Positions 56,376 to 64,000 of a stretch of 64,000 nucleotides of DNA are shown here, one piece after another; position 1 is the stretch's first letter, and each line of letters starts with the position of its first letter. The DNA is from Azolla caroliniana. Lineage: Eukaryota; Polypodiophyta. A model generated the notes under the pieces. The model was not told where the DNA came from and made no database searches. It saw only the letters and a program-made list of their open reading frames with translations. Position numbers and translations under genes: made by a program. The stretch is from the NCBI GenBank assembly GCA_043228905.1, contig JBHGNT010000017.1, forward strand, positions 1 through 64,000, read 5' to 3'.

Positions 56376-56408
56376 AGGGCAGTTGCCCTAAGTCGGTCCC
56401 TATATATA
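56376..56408 (+). promoter_or_regulatory. Element 2 core promoter: dyad plus TATA box
   Basis: AGGGCA-GT-TGCCCT is a perfect 6-bp dyad at 56376-56389, followed by AAGTC and, 11 bp after the dyad, TATATATA at 56401-56408. The dyad overlaps GCCCTAAGTC, a string also found next to the TATA-like box of element 1. The promoter role follows from its position in U3. Confidence 0.7.
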
Positions 56409-56460
56409 GTGACCTTGTAACCTCTTTGTGGGGTTGGTTTTGTTGTATTCTTGTTTATGA

Positions 56461-56466
56461 AATAAA
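56461..56466 (+). terminator. Poly(A) signal in element 2 LTR
   Basis: AATAAA lies about 53 bp after the TATA box. In the 3' LTR the equivalent copy (61638-61643) would direct 3' processing of the genomic RNA. The short R region this implies is common in small copia LTRs. Confidence 0.6.
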
Positions 56467-56596
56467 GACTCTTTTGTGCCCCTCTCTCTCTCTCTCTCTC
56501 TCTCTGTGCAACGACCTACAAACAGTCATACGCAGTTACAGAGAAGAAACGAATGCTTCTTGATCTTCCGCAAAGACGACCTTCATATCCAACATC

Positions 56597-56608
56597 TGGT
56601 ATCAGAGC
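56597..56608 (+). other. Primer binding site, element 2 (tRNA-iMet)
   Basis: TGGTATCAGAGC lies two bases after the LTR end. It is complementary to the 3' end of plant initiator tRNA-Met, the usual minus-strand primer of plant Ty1/copia elements. Confidence 0.93.
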
Positions 56609-57276
56609 GAAGTTCGGCCGTCATCACCGACTGCACAGCATTCGGTTCTTCACTTCATCACGGCCTGCACAGTATTCGCGTCATTCGAAGAAAGAGAGAA
56701 GAAGAAGAAAAACCAGGTTTGCATCTCATCGCGTTAGATCATTCTTGCTTGGAGTAAGCCAACAGGTTGTACTCTGTCCTCCGAGATCGTAACCGCTTGA
56801 GGTGAAATTCCCCTTGTGAAACATTGACACGATCGTGCTCCACTCGGTTAAACGGCATCCGAAGAGGTCATCAATCGCCGCTCGTTGTAACCACTCGGTG
56901 CAGATCGGTCTTAAGACAACAACCCCAAATTCGTGCTTCTTCTGGCTGATCGACATTCGAAAAGATCAGTTGGATCCATCCCTCTCGTCGCTGCAGCCAC
57001 CCGAAGCAGAATCGGTCCAGATAATCGGTTTTAATAATCGGTATTCGGCATATATATCCGAAGCGAACCGGACTCACTCCGACTCGGTAACATTCGGGAA
57101 GACCAGTCGGTTCTGTCCCTCCAGCTACCGGAGTCAATTTGAGCAAGTTCAACAAGAAGCCGAACCGACTCGGATTCAAATCCGACTAGAACGATATCGG
57201 GTGAGCCAACCGGCTGCACTCCAACAAGGTTCGTAGTCAACTTCGAACCGAGCTTAGTCAACCGAAACCGAATTTG
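56609..57276 (+). other. Element 2 untranslated leader (no ATG)
   Basis: 668 nt between PBS and the gag start. It is rich in TCGG/CCGA motifs and has stops in all frames. I read no ATG anywhere from 56595 to 57276, so the polyprotein start is the first ATG after the LTR. Packaging and dimerisation signals would be expected here, but none can be recognised. Confidence 0.8.
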
Positions 57277-60200
57277 ATGGCATCAACATCCGGCTCGTCA
57301 GAAATGAGTCTACGCAAGTTCGATGGATCGAACTTCAACTTCTGGAAGGAACAAATGCAGGACTATCTCATAGTCAAGGGGCAAATCGATCCCATCGAAA
57401 ATGAAGAACCTCCAGAAGGATACAAACCAATTGAGTGGCAGAAGCTGGACAGAATCGTCCGCGCCACGATTCGGATGCACCTATCGGAATCGGTATACTT
57501 TACGGTGCAATCGTGTACGACAGCATTCGAACTGTGGAAAACACTGTCGGACACTTACGAAAAGAAGGTCGCCGCAACGAAGATGTTTCTGATCCGGCGC
57601 CTCTACAACTTGCGGATGAAAGAATCCGATTCGGTTCAAGCACACCTCAATGAGTACGAAAGCATAAGCTCCCAAATCTCGTCACAGGGAACGGCAATCG
57701 AGGATGAACTCAGAGCAATGATACTCATGAGCAGCCTTCCCTCATCATGGGAAACTTTCGTCACAACCGTGTGCAACGCGTCAACCACGGCTGTTAAATA
57801 CTCCGAAGTCACGAGCGCAATCCTGACCGAAGCAGCTCGGAGAAAGTCTTTCGCCAAAGACTCAACAGACGACGCTTACGTAGTACAAGGTTCGACAGAC
57901 CGATCGAACATACGAGGAAGAGATTCCTCACGACCGCCGAACAATCAGCGAAGACGGAGCCAGTCACGGGACAACCGAATCTGCAACTATTGCAAGAAAC
58001 CCGGACACATCAAAGCCGACTGCCGCGCACTCAAGAACAAGAACAACAAGAAGAGCGGCCGGCATGAGGAGATCAATTACGTCAGCTTCTCAGCTGATGT
58101 GCTACCGGACGACCCGAACATACTATCAATCGAAAATCCAGTCGGCTCAGAAGTTCTGCTCACGACTGAAGAATCGAGCACATGGCTCTTGGATTCGGGC
58201 GCGTCATTTCATGTGACTCCTCATCGGTCCCAATTTCGGCAATATACGATCCGTCACTCCGACTCAGTTCGGGTCGGCAACTCACAACACTGTGACATCA
58301 TCGGAATCGGCACAGTAGAGCTCAACCTTGCAGGTGGCTCTACACTTGTACTCCACAATGTCCGACATGTACCCGAGCTCTCAAGGCCATTGATCTCAGT
58401 CGGACAACTAGATGAAGACGGCATTCGTGCCGGTTTTTCTTCGGGAGGGTGGACACTCCACAGGGGGAACCTCCTGCTTGCTAGAGGACCCAAGATACAC
58501 TCACTGTATCCGTTACATGTTACGCTCAGAGAGGGTAACCTGTTTTTGGTGGACATTCCTGTGTCATCACTATGGCACCGAAGATTAGGACACCTCAGCA
58601 AGGCCGGCATCACGCACCTATCTAGAGCCGGATACATCCCCAAACTCTCCTTCTCGGACCATCAATTCTGCGAGCATTGTCAGTATGGCAAACAAGCAGC
58701 CACATCACACCCGACATCAGCACCAAGAGAAACAAGACCTCTCGATTTAGTCCATTCGGACGTCTGTGGCCCAATGCCGCATCAGTCTCTAGGCGGTGCA
58801 TCTTACTTCGTCACTTTTATTGACGATTCGACTCGAAAGGTGTGGGCTTATCCAATTCGCACAAAAGATCGTGTCTTCTCGATCTTCACCGATTGGCTCG
58901 CTATGGTAGAAAATCAAACCGACCGAAAGCTGAAATGCCTTCGGACCGATAATGGGGGAGAGTTCAAATCCGACGAATTCGTCAAATTCTGCCGACAACG
59001 CGGCATCCGACGTGAATTTACGGCACCACACAGTCCGGAGCAAAACGGGATTGCAGAACGAATGAATCGGACAATCCAAGAACGGATAGTTTCCATGCTC
59101 CAACACTCCCGACTGTCGGATGGCTTCTGGGCAGAGGCTCTACTCACGGCAGTACACATAATCAACATGTCGCCAAGTAGACCTCTAGGACTTCAAATTC
59201 CTCAGGAACTATGGATCGGTAGTAAGCCGAATTACGACAAGCTGAGGATCTTCGGATGCGAGGCGTACGCCCTCATTCCGAAAGATGATCGCCGAAAACT
59301 TGCACCTCGGTCCAGGAAATGCATTTTCCTTGGATATGGATCAGACGGCGAAATGGGATACCGACTCTGGGACCCCGAACGCAGACAAATCGTTCGAAGT
59401 TCGGACGTTGTGTTCAACGAGTCGGCTATGAACCCATCAGTCGAAAAATCGATCGAAGTCCGAAGGGTAACATTTTCCGATGTGCCGACCCTTCAAGAAG
59501 GCCCTGCTCTCAACACACGGTCAGCTTCACGGGTAGCTGAACCTTACACCACCGACTCGGACAACTCCGACTCGGCACAGCAGAACAATCCGCTTTCGGA
59601 CCATCCGACCTCGATACCCGATGCGACCGGTACAATCATACCTCGACGATCCGAGAGACTGTCGCAACCTCCGGAGAGGTACTCTCCTGGAATTTTCTTC
59701 ACCGACGCCGGCGAACCAACGTCTTACGAAGAAGCATCGACATCTGTCGATTCCGCCACCTGGCATCTGGCGATGGAGTCGGAAATGCACTCCATCCGGG
59801 CAAACAAGACTTGGGATCTGGTCGAATTACCCAGGAACCGACGTGCTCTTCCTTGCAAGTGGGTTTATCGACTAAAAGAGACGTCTGACTCGGCCACCCC
59901 AAAGTACAAGGCCAGATTAGTTGCGAAGGGCTTCCGACAAGAATATGGCGTCGACTTCGACGAGATTTTTTCACCAGTGGTGAAAATGACAACCCTTCGT
60001 TTTCTGCTCGGCGTAGTGGCAGCCGACAACTTGGAGCTGATTCAGCTAGATGTCAAAACAGCATTCCTCCATGGTGATCTCGAGGAAGAAATTTACATGG
60101 AGCAGCCAAAAGGCTTCGTGGCACCTGGCCAAGAACATCTAGTCTGCCGACTCAGGAAGAGTCTATACGGCCTCAAACAGGCACCGCGACAATGGTACAA

Positions 60201-61290
60201 GAAGTTCGACGACTTCATCCAATCGATCGGCTTCTTAAAAAGCGATGAGGACCATTGTCTCTTCACCAACACAGCTCAAGATGGTTCACCCATCTTCCTC
60301 ATCATCTACGTGGACGACATGCTACTTTCTGGACGCCACGCGGGCGAACTTGCCGATCTCGTTCGGCAACTGCGGTTGAAGTTTGCAATGAAGGACCTCG
60401 GTCCGGCACGACACATACTCGGCATGAAGATTAGTCGGCATCGCGATAAACGACATCTTTTTTTGTCTCAGACCGACTACATCGGACGTGTCTTAGAACG
60501 CTTCAACATGCAATCAGCCAAATCTGCTTCAACCCCGCTCCCCATGAATCTTCGGCTCTCTCAGCGAGACTGTCCGACATCCGGCCCGGAGGGGGAAGAT
60601 ATGAAGTCGGTACCGTATGCACCGGCAGTCGGCTCCCTTATGTACCTGATGGTCGCGACACGGCCTGATATTTCTCATGCCGTAGGAGTCGTTAGCAGAT
60701 TTATGCACAACCCTGGCCGATCGCATTGGAACGCAGTCAAGCATGTGTTCAGATATCTGGCTGGCACAAAAGACCACGGCATTCTTTTCGGTCCGAACCG
60801 AACCTCAGGCGTAGTCGGTTACACCGACTCGGACTTCGCCGGCTGTATAGACAGTCGGAAATCAACAACCGGATACTGCTTCAAGTTCGGCAATGGAGCA
60901 ATCTCGTGGAAGTCGAAACTTCAAGAGTGCACAGCGACCTCAACGACCGAAGCAGAATATGTAGCTGCGTCCGACGCAGCAAAAGAAGCTTTGTGGCTCG
61001 GTCGGCTGGCGCACACGTTTCGACAAGTCAACCATGACTCGGCTCCAGTTGTCTACAGCGACAGTCAAGGTGCTGTTGCCCTGTCGAAAAATCCGGTTCA
61101 CCACAACGCCTCCAAGCATATCGACGTTCGATATCACTTCGTTCGGGACTGCGTCATTTCAGGGAAAATCGGTCTAGAGAAAATATCCACAACCGACAAT
61201 GTCGCAGATGGAATGACCAAGTGTCTTTCGGCAGACCGCTTTCGGTCTCTTCGGCATCAGATGGGCGTAACGACAAACCAGTCCGGTTAG
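57277..61290 (+). CDS. gag-pol: Ty1/copia Gag-Pol polyprotein, intact (1337 aa)
   Basis: Encodes the capsid and all enzymes needed for retrotransposition. Starting at the ATG at 57277 (the upstream TTG at 57274 is not a plant start), the order is as follows. Gag domain, about residues 8-180. CCHC zinc knuckle 236-249 (CNYCKKPGHIKADC). Aspartic protease D306 in LDSGA. Integrase zinc domain H434, H439, C465, C468. Integrase core D495, D558, E594 with 35 residues between the last two. RT with DVKTAFLHGD and YVDD at 1011-1014. RNase H D1184, E1227, D1262, D1291. Length is normal for a single-frame copia polyprotein, and no lesion is seen. The acidic Ser/Thr-rich stretch between integrase and RT (about 720-800) is typical. 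How Gag excess over Pol is obtained is not evident, as there is no frameshift or stop between them. Confidence 0.98.
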   Translation: MASTSGSSEMSLRKFDGSNFNFWKEQMQDYLIVKGQIDPIENEEPPEGYKPIEWQKLDRIVRATIRMHLSESVYFTVQSCTTAFELWKTLSDTYEKKVAATKMFLIRRLYNLRMKESDSVQAHLNEYESISSQISSQGTAIEDELRAMILMSSLPSSWETFVTTVCNASTTAVKYSEVTSAILTEAARRKSFAKDSTDDAYVVQGSTDRSNIRGRDSSRPPNNQRRRSQSRDNRICNYCKKPGHIKADCRALKNKNNKKSGRHEEINYVSFSADVLPDDPNILSIENPVGSEVLLTTEESSTWLLDSGASFHVTPHRSQFRQYTIRHSDSVRVGNSQHCDIIGIGTVELNLAGGSTLVLHNVRHVPELSRPLISVGQLDEDGIRAGFSSGGWTLHRGNLLLARGPKIHSLYPLHVTLREGNLFLVDIPVSSLWHRRLGHLSKAGITHLSRAGYIPKLSFSDHQFCEHCQYGKQAATSHPTSAPRETRPLDLVHSDVCGPMPHQSLGGASYFVTFIDDSTRKVWAYPIRTKDRVFSIFTDWLAMVENQTDRKLKCLRTDNGGEFKSDEFVKFCRQRGIRREFTAPHSPEQNGIAERMNRTIQERIVSMLQHSRLSDGFWAEALLTAVHIINMSPSRPLGLQIPQELWIGSKPNYDKLRIFGCEAYALIPKDDRRKLAPRSRKCIFLGYGSDGEMGYRLWDPERRQIVRSSDVVFNESAMNPSVEKSIEVRRVTFSDVPTLQEGPALNTRSASRVAEPYTTDSDNSDSAQQNNPLSDHPTSIPDATGTIIPRRSERLSQPPERYSPGIFFTDAGEPTSYEEASTSVDSATWHLAMESEMHSIRANKTWDLVELPRNRRALPCKWVYRLKETSDSATPKYKARLVAKGFRQEYGVDFDEIFSPVVKMTTLRFLLGVVAADNLELIQLDVKTAFLHGDLEEEIYMEQPKGFVAPGQEHLVCRLRKSLYGLKQAPRQWYKKFDDFIQSIGFLKSDEDHCLFTNTAQDGSPIFLIIYVDDMLLSGRHAGELADLVRQLRLKFAMKDLGPARHILGMKISRHRDKRHLFLSQTDYIGRVLERFNMQSAKSASTPLPMNLRLSQRDCPTSGPEGEDMKSVPYAPAVGSLMYLMVATRPDISHAVGVVSRFMHNPGRSHWNAVKHVFRYLAGTKDHGILFGPNRTSGVVGYTDSDFAGCIDSRKSTTGYCFKFGNGAISWKSKLQECTATSTTEAEYVAASDAAKEALWLGRLAHTFRQVNHDSAPVVYSDSQGAVALSKNPVHHNASKHIDVRYHFVRDCVISGKIGLEKISTTDNVADGMTKCLSADRFRSLRHQMGVTTNQSG

Positions 61291-61474
61291 AGCCGGACAC
61301 AGCGCAGGATGGTTCTCGACAACCGACATCAGTTCCTTAATGATCGGCTTCAACTGTTCCGACCCGACCAGTTCGGTCTTCTGCCTTCGGACCCTGCCGA
61401 CTCGAACAAAGCTGATATGTCCGAGAACCTAAGTCTATACCTGTAATCTTAGATAACCCATGTATACGCCCATT
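61291..61474 (+). other. Element 2 3' untranslated segment
   Basis: 184 nt between the TAG stop (61288-61290) and the PPT. It has no meaningful reading frame, so no envelope-like or accessory gene is present. The TCGG/CCGA-rich composition is like the 5' leader. Confidence 0.75.
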
Positions 61475-61483
61475 ACGGGGGAG
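61475..61483 (+). other. Polypurine tract, element 2
   Basis: ACGGGGGAG directly before the TG of the 3' LTR, where the plus-strand primer of LTR elements is located. Confidence 0.85.
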
Positions 61484-61771
61484 TGTCGAATACATGTGTA
61501 TAATGGACGTATTCACACTATCCCGTTTTGGCCATTTATGTAATTAGCATAAAGGGCAGTTGCCCTAAGTCGGTCCCTATATATAGTGACCTTGTAACCT
61601 CTTTGTGGGGTTGGTTTTGTTGTATTCTTGTTTATGAAATAAAGACTCTTTTGTGCCCCTCTCTCTCTCTCTCTCTCTCTCTGTGCAACGACCTACAAAC
61701 AGTCATACGCAGTTACAGAGAAGAAACGAATGCTTCTTGATCTTCCGCAAAGACGACCTTCATATCCAACA
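61484..61771 (+). repeat. Element 2 3' LTR, 288 bp
   Basis: Same length as the 5' LTR and identical by eye, including the pyrimidine microsatellite. It ends CCAACA directly before the acatg duplication. Confidence 0.97.
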
Positions 61772-61776
61772 ACATG
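61772..61776. other. Target-site duplication of element 2 (right)
   Basis: acatg, matching 56302-56306. Confidence 0.95.
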
Positions 61777-61812
61777 CACGTATGCGAGACACCCGAACAC
61801 CTTCAGATGCCG
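61772..61812 (-). pseudogene. Element 1 integrase fragment after the stop
   Basis: Thirteen codons of integrase C-terminal sequence (HLKVFGCLAYVH is readable) between the in-frame TAG and the element 2 insertion point. They are in the same frame as the upstream part, so the TAG is a point change and not a frameshift. Copia relatives have Tyr at the stop position, one base away from TAG. Confidence 0.88.
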
Positions 61813-63807
61813 CTAGGATACTTCCCTACCGGTCCACACTCTCTGCGGCGTGTCTCCGTCCAAAGGTACTGAGGGTGATCTGTTTATCACGTATGTCGCC
61901 GTTGACATCGCCTCAGCCCAAAACCCCTTGGGTAATTCCGCATGCGCCAGCATACTCCGGACCCTCTCCATTATGGTCCGGTTCATCCTCTCGGCCAGCC
62001 CGTTCAGTTTCGGCGTCTTCGGCACAGTAAACTCGAGCCGGATTCCCTTCGAGCGACAGTACTCCGCGAACTGCCCCCGGTATTCCCCTCCGTTATCCGC
62101 TCGTATCGCTTTCAGCTTCTTGCCGGATTCCCTTTCCACTCTCGCGTGGAGTTCTTTGAAGACGCACAACACTTGGTCCTTTGTCTTCAACGGTGCCGTC
62201 CACAGCTTCCGGCTGTGATCATCAATGAATGTTACGAAGTACTGGGCTCCGCCATGTGACTTCGTTTCTACCTGACACACATCAGTGTGCACCAACTCCA
62301 ATGGTGCGCTACGTCTCGTCGGTGGCCTTGAGTGGAAGGAGGTTCGGTTCTGCTTACCGGCCAGGCAATCGGTGCACTTCTCCAGGTGCACATGCTTCAC
62401 TGGAATAAGGTTGTCTTCTGCAAGCCTCTTCATCCCCTTCTCACTCATGTGGCACAGTCTCTTGTGCCACAGCTCACCGGCAGTGTCGGCCGCCACGTTC
62501 AACTCTTCCGGACACAACCAGGCATTCATAAGGTACAGTGTGTTGACTTTCCGGGCCCGAGCCACTATCAGGCTCCCCTTGCTGAACTTCATTACGCCGT
62601 TCCGGATGCTACCTATGTAGCCTTCATCGTCTAGCCTCCCGGCCGAAATCAGGTTCAATCGAACCTCCGGAACGTGTCGGACATCCTTCAGCAGCATTTT
62701 GCATCCGGTCGAGGTTGTCAACCACACGTCTCCTATGCCGGCAATCCGGCACGTACCTTCATTTCCCATCCGAACACAGCCATGCTCACCGACTGTGTAG
62801 GATGAGAAGTATCTTCTCTCCGGGGTCAGGTGGAACGATGCTCCGGAATCGACCACCCAGGTCGTCTCATCGCCGGCAATGTTTAGTTCACCTTCTTCGG
62901 TGATGAGCATGATTTCTTCCTCACTTGCCGCGAGTGCCGTCGTTCCTTTCCGGTCCTGCCCTCGCCGATCCGAACCTCTACGGTCCGTGGCTCCCCGGTA
63001 TGCACCGTTTCTCTCCGGTGACTTCTTCGAATCGGTGTCGTCGGCTCCGTTGTCCTTTCGGTAATGCCGACAATTCTTCCGGAAGTGCCCCGGCTTCCCA
63101 CAGTGGAAGCATGTGGGTCTTCCTCTTGACTGCGACCGGGTCCCCGACTTCTCCCGTCTTTGCGGACTCCGAATCCATTGTCTTCCCCGTTCCGATTCGG
63201 TAAGCAGCGCCTTCGAGTCGGAGGCCGGTTCTTTATCTCTCCGACGTGCTTCTTCGTTCAAAATACTTGTCTTTACCGTTTGTAGGGACAAGTTATCTTC
63301 CGTGCAGGAGGTGCTGAGAGTCACCACCAAGTTCTCCCAGCTTTCCGGCAATGTACACATCAGAATGATGGCTTGCATTGGATCCTCCAGCGGGAACTTG
63401 ATCGCCGCAAGCTGGTTCACGAATCCCATGAACGTGCTTACGTGTTCCACCATACTCTCGCCGTCCCGGTACTTGAGGTTCACTATCTTCCTCATCAGGG
63501 AGGTCCGGTTCAACGCATTCTTCCTCTCGTAGAGGCCCGACAGTTTCCGCCACATCTCATATGCGTTGATGTCGTTCGCCACATGTTGTAGAACGCTCAC
63601 GTCGACGTATTGCCGAATGGTTGCAACGGCTTTCCGGTTCAGAAGCCTCCATTCCGACTCAAGTACCCCCTTCGGTATTTCCGACCTGTCAATCGGTTCG
63701 TACAGGTCCCGAACAATCAGAAGATCCTCCATCTTGATCTTCCAGTCGGCGTAATTCTGCGCATTCAGCACCATCATCCCCGGCTGCCCGCTGCCGCCGC
63801 CTTCCAT
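61813..63807 (-). pseudogene. Element 1 Gag-protease-integrase (664 aa, truncated)
   Basis: 5' part of the element 1 polyprotein, starting at the ATG at 63807-63805, only 15 nt after the PBS. Codons upstream of it in the same frame lie in PBS and LTR. Order: Gag (NYADWKIKMEDLL to about residue 190), CCHC knuckle 233-246 (CFHCGKPGHFRKNC), protease D320 (VVDSGA), integrase zinc motif (LWHKRLCH, CTDC), and integrase core D509, D571, E606. Only 34 residues separate the last two acidic residues, against 35 in element 2. The frame ends at TAG (61815-61813) in the integrase C-terminal part. As it stands it could still give Gag and protease, but no RT. Confidence 0.93.
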
Positions 63808-63822
63808 TTTCTGCAGCAGCTC

Positions 63823-63834
63823 GCTCTGATACCA
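63823..63834 (-). other. Primer binding site, element 1 (tRNA-iMet)
   Basis: The minus strand reads TGGTATCAGAGC, three bases (ATT) after the 5' LTR end. It is the same primer site as in element 2. Confidence 0.93.
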
Positions 63835-63837
63835 AAT

Positions 63838-64000
63838 TGATGGAAATAATCGACACTTTCCAAACCCTCTCGGCCACAACCAAGGAAACACACGAATCGT
63901 TGTTGCAGAAAATGGGAAATGCAAAAGTAAATAAGTGGACACACGATTTAACGTGGAAAACCCTGTACGGGAAAAACCACGGGAGTACACGACTCCGAAC
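63838..64000 (-). repeat. Element 1 right LTR (5' LTR), truncated by window end
   Basis: Begins TGATGGAAAT on the plus strand, as the left LTR does at 53654. The 163 bases visible differ from the left LTR at three positions (about 1.8%). About 437 bp should lie beyond the window. Confidence 0.96.

Larger units (their letters stand above)
56307..56594 (+). repeat. Element 2 5' LTR, 288 bp
   Basis: Begins TGTCGAATAC and ends ATATCCAACA. It contains TATATATA at 56401-56408, AATAAA at 56461-56466 and a (CT)n run at about 56482-56505. If transcription starts about 30 bp after the TATA box, U3 is about 120 bp and R begins near 56430. No mismatch to 61484-61771 was found, and the CT run has the same length in both. 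Confidence 0.97.
56307..61771 (+). mobile_element. Element 2: intact Ty1/copia retrotransposon (5465 bp)
   Basis: Complete element: 5' LTR 56307-56594, PBS 56597-56608, leader, one gag-pol frame 57277-61290, PPT 61475-61483, 3' LTR 61484-61771, and flanking acatg duplications. Domain order Gag-protease-integrase-RT-RNase H places it in Ty1/copia. The LTRs are the same length and read identically base for base, and the polyprotein has no stop or frameshift. It is nested in antiparallel orientation in element 1. No envelope-like frame follows pol. Confidence 0.98.
53654..64000 (-). mobile_element. Element 1: degenerate Ty1/copia retrotransposon (partial)
   Basis: A minus-strand copia element whose right LTR runs off the window. 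Read on the minus strand the order is 5' LTR (63838 onward), PBS, gag, protease, integrase, RT, RNase H, PPT and 3' LTR (53654-54253). Without the nested element and one TSD copy the internal part is about 4.1 kb, normal for copia. The coding region has an in-frame stop at 61813-61815, a frameshift at about 55105 and another at about 54458, so it cannot make a full polyprotein. It interrupts the satellite array and is itself interrupted by element 2. Confidence 0.95.

Noticed and set aside
56835-57236. 133-codon frame in the element 2 leader
   Set aside because: It starts at GTG, not ATG, and lies in the untranslated leader with biased TCGG/CCGA composition.
57274-57276. Start of the element 2 polyprotein at 57274
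   Set aside because: The codon is TTG. The ATG at 57277 is the first in the leader and gives a normal copia Gag N-terminus.
61291-61474. Envelope-like third gene as in some plant copia lineages
   Set aside because: Only 184 nt separate pol from the PPT, with no frame of useful length.
63113-63532. Plus-strand 139-codon frame
   Set aside because: It is antisense to the gag/zinc-knuckle region of element 1, with no independent support.

Overview
The window is plant chromosomal DNA from a (peri)centromere-like satellite region. Three things support a land plant: a tandem satellite with a 178-bp period, embedded CCCTAAA (plant-type) telomere repeats, and Ty1/copia retrotransposons with initiator-tRNA-Met primer sites. 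I do not recognise the satellite family or the species. No cellular gene, tRNA, rRNA or CRISPR array is visible.

Positions 1-53653 (about 84% of the window) form one uninterrupted head-to-tail satellite array of about 300 monomers. The array is a patchwork of higher-order repeats (HORs). These are blocks of 4, 9, 10, 12 or 34 monomers duplicated almost exactly at offsets of 712, 1602, 1780, 1778, 2137, 2135, 2091 and 6071 bp. Two monomer classes recur. Class A ends in the common form. Class B has a diverged 3' part and appears only between about 6.1 and 52.7 kb. Five identical 80-bp tracts of CCCTAAA repeats replace 54 bp inside a monomer and have been copied around by HOR amplification. The last four monomers, next to the retrotransposons, are clearly more divergent, as expected at the edge of a homogenised array.

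Positions 53654-64000 are a nest of two Ty1/copia LTR retrotransposons. Element 1 (minus strand, 600-bp LTRs) is inserted in the last satellite monomer and runs out of the window on the right. Its gag-pol is broken by an in-frame stop in integrase, a frameshift near 55.1 kb and another near 54.46 kb. Element 2 (plus strand, 56307-61771, 5465 bp) lies inside the integrase region of element 1, flanked by a 5-bp target duplication (acatg). Its two 288-bp LTRs read as identical. It encodes one uninterrupted 1337-residue Gag-protease-integrase-RT-RNase H polyprotein with every catalytic motif present, so it is very young and possibly still active.

The order of events is: satellite array, then insertion of element 1, then insertion of element 2. 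The right end of element 1, its second target-site copy and whatever lies beyond are outside the window.
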